Shown: piece by piece, positions 23,530 to 31,759 of the stretch
Layout: every line of letters starts with the position of its first letter
How positions within the stretch are numbered: position 1 is the first letter of the stretch
Source: Fibrobacteria bacterium
Lineage (GTDB): Bacteria; Fibrobacterota; Fibrobacteria; UBA11236
Assembly (NCBI GenBank): GCA_021155885.1
Contig: JAJNBB010000025.1
Coordinates: 1 to 32,836, forward strand
Length of the DNA: 32,836 nucleotides
Direction: 5' to 3'
Position numbers and translations under genes: made by a program
The notes under the pieces: model-generated
Databases searched by the model: none
Seen by the model: the letters and a program-made list of their open reading frames with translations, nothing else
Told to the model about the DNA's origin: nothing

Positions 23530-26500
23530 CTACGGGGCGCAATCCGGGGTCGGCGGGCCGTAGCCGCACCGGGACATCGGAGACACGATGGTGGAATCCT
23601 GCCCGGCGCCCGCGTTCAGGGTCACCGTGGATTGGTAGCCGCGCAGGGGAAGACTGAAGCGGTCCATCGCCTCGATGATCACCTGCTGGGTCTGGCCCGA
23701 CTTCAGGTACTTGGTGGAGAGCAGGCGGTCGAAGGTGCGTTCCCCGGGCACGCCCACGAACAGCCCTCCCCAATTGGAGCCGCCGTTGGAGGTCTCCAGA
23801 ATGGATTCCGTGCCGCCGAGGATGAAGCCGCGATTGACGTCGCGGAAGTTCACCGACCGCAAGGTGATCGACGTGCCGCTGGATTGGGCGTTCCAGGACG
23901 CGCCGCCGTTGGAGGTTTTCAGCACCGTGCCGTTTTCACCGACCGCCCAGCCCGTCAGGGCGTCGACGAAATAAATGCCGTACAGGGTGACGCCTTCCTC
24001 GCGATGCTGTTCGATCCAGGTCGTGCCCCCGTTGACGGTCTTGAGGATCACGGCGTCCGCGCCCACGATCCAGCCGGTGTCCGCGTTGATGAAGTAAACC
24101 GACTTCAGCGAGCGCTTGATGCCCCCGCCCGTCCAGTTGTCGCCCTGGTTCACGGCGTTCAGGATCGTGCCGTTGTTGCCCACGGCATAGCCCACGTCCC
24201 GGTTGAGGAAGTACACGCTGTTCAGCGCGTTCGTGTTGGGCGTCTCCTGGGTGTACCAGACGGCGCCTCCGTTCACGGTTTTCAGGATCACGCCCGACGC
24301 GCCCGTGACGTACACCGTGTCGTTCGAGAGGATCTGCACCGCCAGGAGGTTCTGCGAAGTGTTGCTGGCCTGGGCGACCCAGTTCGCCCCGCCGTCGACG
24401 GTTTTCAGGATCACGCCCGCGTTGCCCACGGCGTACCCCGTGCCTGCGTTCAGGAAGCTCACTCCGTTCAGCGTTTGCGAGGTGTTGCTCGTTTGCAGGA
24501 CCCAGTCGTCGCCCCCGTTGGTCGTCTTGGCGATGGTGCCCCCGGTTCCCACGGTATAGACGAGGGAAGGCGTCACCGGGTGGATCGAACGCAAGGTGGA
24601 GGTGTTCGGCGAGTTCCCGGGATTCTTCAGGACCTTGCCGTCGTCGCCGGCGGCGAGCACGATGTTGCCGGTGATGGCATGCACGCCGTTCAAGGAAGTG
24701 CCCGTATAGGTCGAATCGCGGGTCCACACCGTGCCCCCGTTGGTGGTGCGGAGGATGGTGCCGTTCACCCCCACCGCGAAGCCGGTGTCGTTGGCGCCGT
24801 TGCTGGCGCCGTTGCCCTTGAAATGGACGTAGACCAGGTGCTCGGTCGTCAGGCTCGGTCCGCCCTGGGTCGTCCAGGTGTTATTGCCCGAAACGATCGT
24901 CTTGCGGATCAGACCGTTGTTGCCGACGATGTATCCCACCGAGTTGCTGGTGAAGTGCACCGCGTTGAGCCGCTCCGTGGTGCCGGTGGCCGGGCTGGTG
25001 AAGGTGGGCGTGGTTGTCGTGGGAGCCGTGGACCGTCGCAGCACGCCGCCCTTGCCCACCGCCCACAGGGAGGAACCGTTGGAGAAGATTCCGTACAGCG
25101 AGTCCGTGATGCCCGAGGCCACCGGGCGCCAGCCGAGGCCGCCGTTGGTGGTGCGCAGGATCACGCCCGAGTCCCCGGCCGCGAACCCGACCGTGGAAGA
25201 ATGCCACGTGACCCCGCGAAGGATCTGGGAGTTCGTCCGGCCCGACCAGTTGCCCCCGGTGACGGTCTTGCGGATCGCTCCCCCGCTTCCCACGGCATAG
25301 ACCGTGTCCTGCGAGGTCGCGCTGAGATAAACGCCCCGAAGGGCCTCGCCCGTGCCGCTGGTCATCTTCGTCCAGGTCGTGCCGTTCACCGTTCTCAGGA
25401 TCGTGCCGTTCGCGCCCACGATGAAGCCGGTGTCGCTGGTTCCCCTAAAGTAGACGTGATGGAGGTTCTCGGTGGTCAACCCAGCGCTCCCCAGCGAGGT
25501 CCAGCCGGTGCCGGTGTTCGTGGTCCGCAGGATCAGCCCCCCGTCCCCGACGATGACGGCGTTGGTGTTGCTTTGGCACCAGACGCCGTTCAGCTTCTGG
25601 GTGGTCCCGGCCGAGTTGATGGCGGTAAATGCGCCGGCGCTCGTGGCGGTGCGCAGGCGGATGACCCCGCTGTCGCCCACGGCCCACACGCGCGAATTGT
25701 TCGAATGAATCGCATTGAGGGTTTGCGTCGTCCCGCCGATGCTTTGCGCCGACCAGCTTCCGCTGAGACCGGTCTGCGACCGAAGAAGCCTTCCTCCCGC
25801 GCCCACCGCGTAGAAACGATCTCCCGCGGCGTTGACCCACACCCCGCGCAGCTCCGTGGCGACTCCGGAGGTGATTTCCGCCCAGGTGTCGCCGCCGTTG
25901 GTGGTCCGGCGCATGTTCGCGTTCGCCCCGCCGTTCGTGCCGATCCCCACCGCGTGGGCGTTGGAAGCGTTGCGCGCGTACACGCCGTTCAACCGGTTCG
26001 CGCCCGAAACCGACGCCGTCCAGGTCTCGCCCCGGTCCGAAGTCTTCAGGATGCGGCCCGCGGCGCCCACCCCGAAGCCGACGGCATGGCTGCCGAAGGA
26101 CACGGAGTTCAGCGAGTCGGAAACGCCGCTGGACTGGGCGAAGAAGCCCCCGGGATAATGCAGCCAGTTCGCCCCGCCGTCGGTGGTGCGCACGATCGTC
26201 TCCCCCGCGCCGACGGCCGCTCCGGCGGTGGCGCTGGTGAACTTCACCGCGTTCAGTTGGTGGGAGGTCGGGCTGGCCTGCCCCGACCAGCTCTCGCCGC
26301 CGTCGGCGCTCGCGCGGATCACGCCCGAGGCGCCCACCGCCCAGCCGTTGTTCGCGTCCGCGAAGTGAAGCGCCCGCAGGGAGCTGGAGTTGAGGTTGCT
26401 CTTGGCGTTCCAACCCGCTTCCGGAGCGGGCAAGGTCTGGCCCGCCCATGTGACCAGATGGGGGTTCGCGGGCACGTTGCCCGCGTTGGTGGTGCGGCGG

Positions 26501-27942
26501 ATCGTGCCGTTCGCCCCGACCGCGTAGACGGTGTCGTTGCCGACGCCCCGGATGTCGTACAGGTTCGCGGTCGTGCCGCTGGTCACCGTGCGCCAGTCGT
26601 ACTGCGAGATGAAGGTGCGAATGCCGCCGCCGTCCGAAGCGATCCATCCCCGCGTCGGGGCCGTGAAAGTGATGGCGTTGGGGTTCAGGCCGCCGATGTC
26701 GCGGCTGGACCACACGGCCCCGCCGTCGTAGGTCACGCGCAGGTAGTCGCCCGCTCCCACGACCCATCCCGTGTCCTGGGTGATGAACTGCACGTCCCGG
26801 ATGTGGTTGGAGGTATTGCTGGTCTGCACGAACCATCCTCCCGCCACGGGAGACCAGACGATGCCGCCGAATTCGGCGGGAGCGCCGCCGGGAGCGGTCC
26901 CGTTCACGGTTTTCAGAATGGTCTCGTTTTCCCCCACCACGTACCCGACGTCGGTCGTGGGGAAGGCGATCGCGTTCAGGTGGTGCGGCGTGTTGCTGGT
27001 CAAGGTGAAAAAGCTGTTGCCGTTGTTCTCGGTCTTGTAAATGCCGCCCCGCTGTCCCACCGTGAACCCGGTGGAGAGTTCCCGGAAGTAGCAGGCGTTG
27101 ATCGAGTCGGGCTGCAGGTAGCGGGTCGTGAAGGTTTTGCCGCTGTCGTCGGTGTGATAGGTCTGTCCGGGCGCCGAGAAGACATAGCCGACGGCGAGGC
27201 TGGGGAAGCACCCTCCGGAGAGGGAGTGAAGGCCCAGCACGCGCTCCTCCCAGGCGGAGGCGTCGCTGGTTTGGGCGTCGTTGGTGGAGCGCAAAAAGCG
27301 GCCCGAATCGCCCACGGCGTAAATGACCGAGCCCGGCATCGTCTGCAGCCATTTCAGGCTCGCGTTCTTTCCGCCCAGCACCACCGAGTCGCGCGTCACG
27401 CCGGCTACGCGAACGCGCAGGTAGACGACGTTGTTGGGAATGGAATCCGCCATCGTGGACCAGAAACGCACGCGCAGAATCGAGTACGCGGGGCTCACGG
27501 TCCAGTTCACCACGGTGGTATCCGCCATGACGACGTCGAACTTCACGGAATCCAGGTGCACGGTGTCCCTTCGCGCGGGCGATTCCGAGGTATCGATGGA
27601 GATGAACTTCGCGGTCCACTCGCGCAGGCCGGCCAGCTCGAACGTCATCTCGGGAACGGCGATGTCTTCCAGGTCGGCGCGGCCGGTGAGCGCATACCGG
27701 TGCGTCTGGGCCGCCTGGCCCGGGGCGGTCAGGACGATGAGCAAACTGTCGAGGGTGAACGTCGTGTCCGCCGAGGACGATTTCAGCAAGGCGGTCGGGT
27801 TTTGCCCCAATTCAAGCTTCAGCCGGACGTAGCCCGTTTTGGTTGGGTTCGTCCCCGAATCGTCCATTAGCATGCACGAACACAACAGACACCCTAGGGC
27901 GAACAGGAACCCGGTGCGGTGAATGAAATGCGGTGTTTTCAA
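23530..27942 (-). CDS. Giant Ycf48/BNR-like beta-propeller lipoprotein (28 repeats)
   Basis: About 1470 residues if started at the TTG at 27942, preceded by GAGGGAGA at ~10 nt; in-frame ATGs at 27975 and 27996 are alternatives without a Shine-Dalgarno. A signal peptide ends in the lipobox LLCSC, so the protein is probably lipid-anchored at the outer membrane. A ~150-residue N-domain (with RYALTGR, SPARRDTVHLDS and VRVAGVTRDS) is shared with the three neighbouring lipoproteins. Then follow 28 units of ~43 residues with the pattern G(Y/W/F)xVGxxGxILxTxNGGxxW, the Ycf48-type propeller repeat. A ~70-residue tail carries MDRFSLPLRG, GAGQDSTI and a terminal Cys pair. Ycf48-like repeats occur in photosystem assembly factors and many bacterial surface proteins; the role here is unknown, binding or adhesion being plausible (inference). 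Confidence 0.9.
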   Translation of the reverse strand: MKTPHFIHRTGFLFALGCLLCSCMLMDDSGTNPTKTGYVRLKLELGQNPTALLKSSSADTTFTLDSLLIVLTAPGQAAQTHRYALTGRADLEDIAVPEMTFELAGLREWTAKFISIDTSESPARRDTVHLDSVKFDVVMADTTVVNWTVSPAYSILRVRFWSTMADSIPNNVVYLRVRVAGVTRDSVVLGGKNASLKWLQTMPGSVIYAVGDSGRFLRSTNDAQTSDASAWEERVLGLHSLSGGCFPSLAVGYVFSAPGQTYHTDDSGKTFTTRYLQPDSINACYFRELSTGFTVGQRGGIYKTENNGNSFFTLTSNTPHHLNAIAFPTTDVGYVVGENETILKTVNGTAPGGAPAEFGGIVWSPVAGGWFVQTSNTSNHIRDVQFITQDTGWVVGAGDYLRVTYDGGAVWSSRDIGGLNPNAITFTAPTRGWIASDGGGIRTFISQYDWRTVTSGTTANLYDIRGVGNDTVYAVGANGTIRRTTNAGNVPANPHLVTWAGQTLPAPEAGWNAKSNLNSSSLRALHFADANNGWAVGASGVIRASADGGESWSGQASPTSHQLNAVKFTSATAGAAVGAGETIVRTTDGGANWLHYPGGFFAQSSGVSDSLNSVSFGSHAVGFGVGAAGRILKTSDRGETWTASVSGANRLNGVYARNASNAHAVGIGTNGGANANMRRTTNGGDTWAEITSGVATELRGVWVNAAGDRFYAVGAGGRLLRSQTGLSGSWSAQSIGGTTQTLNAIHSNNSRVWAVGDSGVIRLRTATSAGAFTAINSAGTTQKLNGVWCQSNTNAVIVGDGGLILRTTNTGTGWTSLGSAGLTTENLHHVYFRGTSDTGFIVGANGTILRTVNGTTWTKMTSGTGEALRGVYLSATSQDTVYAVGSGGAIRKTVTGGNWSGRTNSQILRGVTWHSSTVGFAAGDSGVILRTTNGGLGWRPVASGITDSLYGIFSNGSSLWAVGKGGVLRRSTAPTTTTPTFTSPATGTTERLNAVHFTSNSVGYIVGNNGLIRKTIVSGNNTWTTQGGPSLTTEHLVYVHFKGNGASNGANDTGFAVGVNGTILRTTNGGTVWTRDSTYTGTSLNGVHAITGNIVLAAGDDGKVLKNPGNSPNTSTLRSIHPVTPSLVYTVGTGGTIAKTTNGGDDWVLQTSNTSQTLNGVSFLNAGTGYAVGNAGVILKTVDGGANWVAQASNTSQNLLAVQILSNDTVYVTGASGVILKTVNGGAVWYTQETPNTNALNSVYFLNRDVGYAVGNNGTILNAVNQGDNWTGGGIKRSLKSVYFINADTGWIVGADAVILKTVNGGTTWIEQHREEGVTLYGIYFVDALTGWAVGENGTVLKTSNGGASWNAQSSGTSITLRSVNFRDVNRGFILGGTESILETSNGGSNWGGLFVGVPGERTFDRLLSTKYLKSGQTQQVIIEAMDRFSLPLRGYQSTVTLNAGAGQDSTIVSPMSRCGYGPPTPDCAP

Positions 27943-28238
27943 AACGAATGGATCTCCCTCTGAACACCCGTCCATGGGGATTAAAGCAAGAATCAAGCCG
28001 ATTCCCTCTGGAATTCGAGACCTAAAAATAAACGCGAGCGCCCCTCAATATCCTTAAATTCGGCGGTTCGGCTCTTCGATTACCCCACCTTTTATACAAA
28101 ATGTAACACGTAGTGGGGCTTGGATCGAAATAGAGCGCTTGGGCATCCACGGGTTGGCCCTGGAGCGCCATTTTGGCAAAAATTTACCAATGGCCGGGCG
28201 GAAAGGCTGGCCTTATAGCATCAATTTGAGGGGGTGAT
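27943..28238. other. 296-bp spacer between the two propeller lipoprotein genes
   Basis: No credible gene is seen. It is more AT-rich than its surroundings and should hold the promoter of the giant gene. On the minus strand a GTATAAAA around 28095 could contribute a -10 element, but no matching -35 at normal spacing was found. An imperfect stem near 28169-28193 (CCATTTTGG with CCAATGG) lies downstream of the 864-residue protein's stop and might aid termination. Confidence 0.4.
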
Positions 28239-30833
28239 TTAAGGCGTGCAGGCGGGTTTGGTCCCGCCGCATTGCTTTAATCGCACATTGATCGTCGTAT
28301 CCTGGCCGGCGCCAAAGGTCAGGGTATCCACGAATTCGAACCCGCGCAAGGGGCTGTTGCGATCGATCGCCTGCAGGATCACGATGGTCGGCTTGCGCGT
28401 CGGAAGCGCCTTGTAGACCAGTTCCTTGTCGAAGCGGCGCGCGCCGGCGCTTTTGTGCACATAGACGGCCGAGGCCCCGTCTTCGGTCTTGACGACGGTT
28501 TCGTTCGTCCCGGCGAAAAGGCAGGTATCCTGCTGGGGGAAGCAGTTCACGGCCCGCAGCGACTCGGTGGTCTTGGTGCTCTGCACGGCCCAGACCGGGT
28601 TGTTGAGCGGGAAAGCAATGCCGCCTCCGGCGGTTTGGAGCGATTTGGACCGGACGATGCCCGAATCGCCCACGAGATAAAGGCGGGGGGCTCCGGCGAT
28701 ATGGATCGCGTTCAGGCGCTGGGTCGTTCCGGAGTTATGCGACGTCCAGCTGTTGCCGGCGAGGGTGGCCTGCACCAGCGTCCCGCCGTCCCCCACGGCC
28801 GTGACATAACCGGCGGCGCCCGTCTGCTTGCTCCAGGCGACGCCGTTGAGGTTCTGCGCGGTGCCCGTGATGCTCGTCCAGGTGCTGCCCCCGTTATAGG
28901 TGCGCAGGCTCGTGCCCGACTCGCCGACGACGAAACCCGTGTCGCCCAGGAAGTGCCCTCCCCGAAGGTTGGCCGTGGTGACCAGCGCGCCCGAGGTGCG
29001 CGTTTTGAGAACCGTGCCGCCATCGCCCACCGCGAACACCGAATCCGCGTTCGCCGCGTAGAGACCGTGGAGGGCCACGGCCGTTCCGCTGGTCTGGGGG
29101 GCCCAGTCCGTGCCGCCGTTGGTCGTGCGCAGGATCGTCCCGTTCGCACCCGTTACCCAGCCGTCATTCGCGTTCGCGAAATACACGTCCAGCAGGTTCT
29201 CGGTGGTGCCGCTGGTTTGCGCCGTCCAGTCGTTGTTGTTGGTGCTGGTCGATTTCGCGATGAAGCCCCCGTTGCCAACGACCCAGGCGGTACTGGTTCC
29301 GCTCAGCATGTGGACGCCGTTCAGCTGGACCGAACCGGTGACCGCGTTGGAGGCGTCGGTAAAGGCGCTGGTGTTGGAGATGCTGTTGCGGCGGCGCACC
29401 TCGCCGTTGCTCCCGACCGCTAGCACGCGGTCGGTTCCGTTCGAGGCGACCGCGTTGAGGTCCGTGGTGATGCCGCTGGTTTGCGCCGTCCAGCTGGAGC
29501 CGCCGTTGCCCGAGCGACGGATGACGCCGCCCGCGCCGACCGCCCAGCCATAGGTCGCCGTCGCGAAATGCACGTCGCGCAGCTCGGTCGTCACGCCGCT
29601 GGAGATGGTGCTCCAGGTCGAGCTGCCCGCGTTGGTGGTCCGGCGGATCACGCCACCCGCCCCGACGGCCACGGCGTTGGTGGAAGAGTACGCGTGAACC
29701 CCCAGCAGGACGTTGGTCGTTCCGCTGTTCTGCGCCGTCCAGGTGGCGCCGCTGTTGGCCGTGCGCAGGATGGTTCCCGCGGCGCCCACGGCGTAGCCCT
29801 CGCTCGCGCTCGTGAAGTGCGTCGCGTTCAGGTTCTGCGAGTTCGGGCTGGTCTGCGAAAACCATCCTCCGGAAATGCTCTCCCAGGTATTGCCGCCGTC
29901 GAGCGTCTTGAGGATGACGCCCTCGTCGCCCACGGCATAGCCCTTGGCGGCCGTGGCGAAATTCACGTAGCGCAGGTTCGTCGTGACGCCGCTGGCCTTG
30001 GAGATCCAGTTCGTGCCCCCGTTGGTGGTCCGCAGGATCGCGCCGGCGTCGCCCACGATGCAGCCGTTGCTGGTGCTCGTGAACCAGACGCTGTTCAGGT
30101 CGTTGGGAATGCCGCTCGACTGGGGGATCCACGTCGTGCCGCTGTCGGAGGTCTTGTAGATCCACCCGGAATCGCTGACCGCCCACGCCGTGGCCAGGTT
30201 GGCCAGATAGACGCCGTTATAGGTCGCGCCGTTCGGAAAAAGCGAATCCCGGGTCACCCCGTTGATGCGCACGCGCAGGTAGCTGATCGAGGCCAGCAGC
30301 GAATCGCCGGTCGTCGACAGCATGCGCACGCGCAGGATCGCCACGGCGGCGCGCACCACGGCGCTGACGTCGACCGTGTCGCCCGCGTTCACGTAGAAGG
30401 GAATCGAATCGAAGTGCACGGTGTCGCGCCGCGCGGGGCTGGCCTGGTTGTCGATCGTGTAGATCTTCGCGGTCCAGGTGCGCACCGGATTCAGCCCGTA
30501 GACGTACGGGGCGACCGTGATCGCCCCCGTGTCGGGGCGGCCGGCGATGGCGTAGCGATAGGACTGGGTCGCCGATCCCGGGGCCGTAAGGACCACGTAC
30601 ATCGAGTCGAGATTGAAGGTGCTGTCCGCGGCGGCGGATTTCATCAGGATGCCGGCCTGGCGTTCCAGGCTCACGTCCAGGCGCACATAGCCGGGCTCCT
30701 GGCTGCCTTCGTCGCTGCCCAAAAAACAGGCCGAAAGGAAAGCGGTTAGGGCGATGAATCCCAGGTATTTTACAAAGCGAAACCCTTGAGAAAGGTTCCG
30801 TAAGATTCCAGGGGTGTTCTCCAAGAAAGTCAT
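28239..30833 (-). CDS. Ycf48/BNR-like beta-propeller lipoprotein (14 repeats)
   Basis: An 864-residue paralogue of the giant protein. The signal peptide has a long N-region and ends in the lipobox LSAC with Cys36. The N-domain spans ~47-199 (RYAIAGR, SPARRDTVHFDS, VRINGVTRDS). Fourteen propeller units of ~42 residues follow to ~793, from AWAVSDSGWIYKTSDSGTTW to CLFAGTNETVVKTEDG. The tail (794-864) carries RRFDKELVYK, QAIDRNSPLRG, GAGQDTTI and a terminal Cys pair, matching the giant protein. Half as many repeats as its neighbour suggests two seven-bladed propellers. The start lacks a good Shine-Dalgarno. The gene lies 18 bp after the next lipoprotein gene and is probably co-transcribed with it. 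Confidence 0.9.
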   Translation of the reverse strand: MTFLENTPGILRNLSQGFRFVKYLGFIALTAFLSACFLGSDEGSQEPGYVRLDVSLERQAGILMKSAAADSTFNLDSMYVVLTAPGSATQSYRYAIAGRPDTGAITVAPYVYGLNPVRTWTAKIYTIDNQASPARRDTVHFDSIPFYVNAGDTVDVSAVVRAAVAILRVRMLSTTGDSLLASISYLRVRINGVTRDSLFPNGATYNGVYLANLATAWAVSDSGWIYKTSDSGTTWIPQSSGIPNDLNSVWFTSTSNGCIVGDAGAILRTTNGGTNWISKASGVTTNLRYVNFATAAKGYAVGDEGVILKTLDGGNTWESISGGWFSQTSPNSQNLNATHFTSASEGYAVGAAGTILRTANSGATWTAQNSGTTNVLLGVHAYSSTNAVAVGAGGVIRRTTNAGSSTWSTISSGVTTELRDVHFATATYGWAVGAGGVIRRSGNGGSSWTAQTSGITTDLNAVASNGTDRVLAVGSNGEVRRRNSISNTSAFTDASNAVTGSVQLNGVHMLSGTSTAWVVGNGGFIAKSTSTNNNDWTAQTSGTTENLLDVYFANANDGWVTGANGTILRTTNGGTDWAPQTSGTAVALHGLYAANADSVFAVGDGGTVLKTRTSGALVTTANLRGGHFLGDTGFVVGESGTSLRTYNGGSTWTSITGTAQNLNGVAWSKQTGAAGYVTAVGDGGTLVQATLAGNSWTSHNSGTTQRLNAIHIAGAPRLYLVGDSGIVRSKSLQTAGGGIAFPLNNPVWAVQSTKTTESLRAVNCFPQQDTCLFAGTNETVVKTEDGASAVYVHKSAGARRFDKELVYKALPTRKPTIVILQAIDRNSPLRGFEFVDTLTFGAGQDTTINVRLKQCGGTKPACTP

Positions 30834-30851
30834 AGTGTTAACCGGGCGCTC

Positions 30852-31748
30852 CTACGGCGTTCCCGGGAGCTTGCCGATGATGCTCACCTTGCCCACGCGC
30901 GTGAGAGTCGCGGTGATCTTGCCGCCGCCGGTCGTGGGACCCACCCAGTTCAAAGTGATCGGCACGGTCGCGTTGTCGCCGGCGGCGATGGTGGCCGACT
31001 GCGACCCGCTGAACAAAAGCTGCGGCACGGGCGAGGAACCGAGGGGGCCGTAGACCTCGAGGGTGATCAGGCGGGTGCCCGGCCTCACGTAATCGTAGGA
31101 GAGGACGTGCTCCACGAGGGGCGTGAAATAAGGGCCGGGGTTCGCCGTGGAATCCCGGAGCGCCACGCCGTCGACCTTGAACACGAGGCGGGTCACGTTG
31201 AGCGTCTGCTCGACGTCGCCCGTGGTCGCGGAAATCTTCTCGGGCAGGCTCAGGAATTTCGCGTCGTACATGGAATAGCGCGAAGTCAGCCCCAGGTTCA
31301 CGACGGCCGTGTCGGCCACGTGCAGAACCGGCGTGCTGGCCGAATCGAAATGGACCAAGCTGTCGCGGGTGTCGCGCACGCTCACGTAGATCTTCCATCC
31401 GCGAAGAGCCTTGAGCGCGTAGGTCTTGTTGATGCTTTGCTGGGTGGCGGCGTCGTTGCTGATGACGGGGGTCGTGCCGCTGGTCTTCAGGGTGTCGCGG
31501 ATCGTGTCGGCCGGGGTTGCTCCCTGGGAGACGATCACCACGATCATCTTGCTGAGCGAGATGGTCGAACCCTTCTTCAGGGAGTTCACCGCCTTCATGT
31601 TCATGCGGATGTTCATGACCGCGGACTCGCCCGCGGGGTCGACCGGATTCGGGGAAAGTCCCGCGTCCGGAAAGCACCCCGCCAAGAAAACCGCAGCCGC
31701 GAAGGCGGCTGCGGTTTTAGGGAAGGATGTCTTCAGGAAAGCGAGCAC
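30852..31748 (-). CDS. Lipoprotein of the array family, unknown function
   Basis: A 298-residue lipoprotein. The GTG at 31748 has AAGGA at 6-nt spacing. The signal peptide KTAAAFAAAVFLAGC ends in lipobox LAGC (Cys25). Residues ~40-200 correspond to the N-domain of the propeller proteins: YALKALRGWKIYVSVRDT, LVHFDSAS, ADTAVVNLGL and VDGVALRDST occur in the same order. A second domain (~210-298) contains LSYDYVRPGTRLITLEVYG and GDNATVPITLNWVG and ends with ITATLTRVGKVSIIGKLPG. Both domains look all-beta, probably immunoglobulin-like (inference). It is the second complete member downstream in a tandem array, 11 bp after the previous one. A terminator-like hairpin lies inside its signal-peptide codons. 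Confidence 0.85.
   Translation of the reverse strand: MLAFLKTSFPKTAAAFAAAVFLAGCFPDAGLSPNPVDPAGESAVMNIRMNMKAVNSLKKGSTISLSKMIVVIVSQGATPADTIRDTLKTSGTTPVISNDAATQQSINKTYALKALRGWKIYVSVRDTRDSLVHFDSASTPVLHVADTAVVNLGLTSRYSMYDAKFLSLPEKISATTGDVEQTLNVTRLVFKVDGVALRDSTANPGPYFTPLVEHVLSYDYVRPGTRLITLEVYGPLGSSPVPQLLFSGSQSATIAAGDNATVPITLNWVGPTTGGGKITATLTRVGKVSIIGKLPGTP
31687..31718 (-). terminator. Intrinsic-terminator-like hairpin inside signal-peptide codons
   Basis: A perfect 14-bp inverted repeat (31687-31700 with 31705-31718) closes a 4-nt loop, and its outermost pairs are A/T runs, so on the minus strand the stem is followed by TTTTCTT. It lies 30-61 nt inside the coding region starting at 31748 and 42 nt after the stop of the upstream lipoprotein gene. 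The same bases encode the Lys-Thr-Ala-rich core of the signal peptide. It has the full form of a rho-independent terminator and could attenuate read-through into the next genes when they are not translated. Confidence 0.65.
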
Positions 31749-31759
31749 TTACAATCCTT

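Noticed and set aside
23530-23760. Type IX secretion C-terminal sorting domain
   Set aside because: The tails lack the typical Gly-rich strand pattern ending in a short basic motif, and both proteins carry lipoboxes indicating lipoprotein sorting instead.
22621-27870. Open frame of about 1750 codons on the plus strand opposite pdxA and the giant lipoprotein gene
   Set aside because: It crosses two well-supported genes, its translation is low-complexity Arg/Gly/His/Val-rich with no recognisable domain, and long stop-free antisense frames are expected opposite GC-rich repetitive coding sequence.
23530-30833. Sialidase or photosystem assembly function for the propeller proteins
   Set aside because: The repeats are Ycf48/BNR-like in pattern, but no sialidase catalytic Arg triad or Tyr/Glu motif is visible and no photosynthesis gene is nearby, so only the fold is called.
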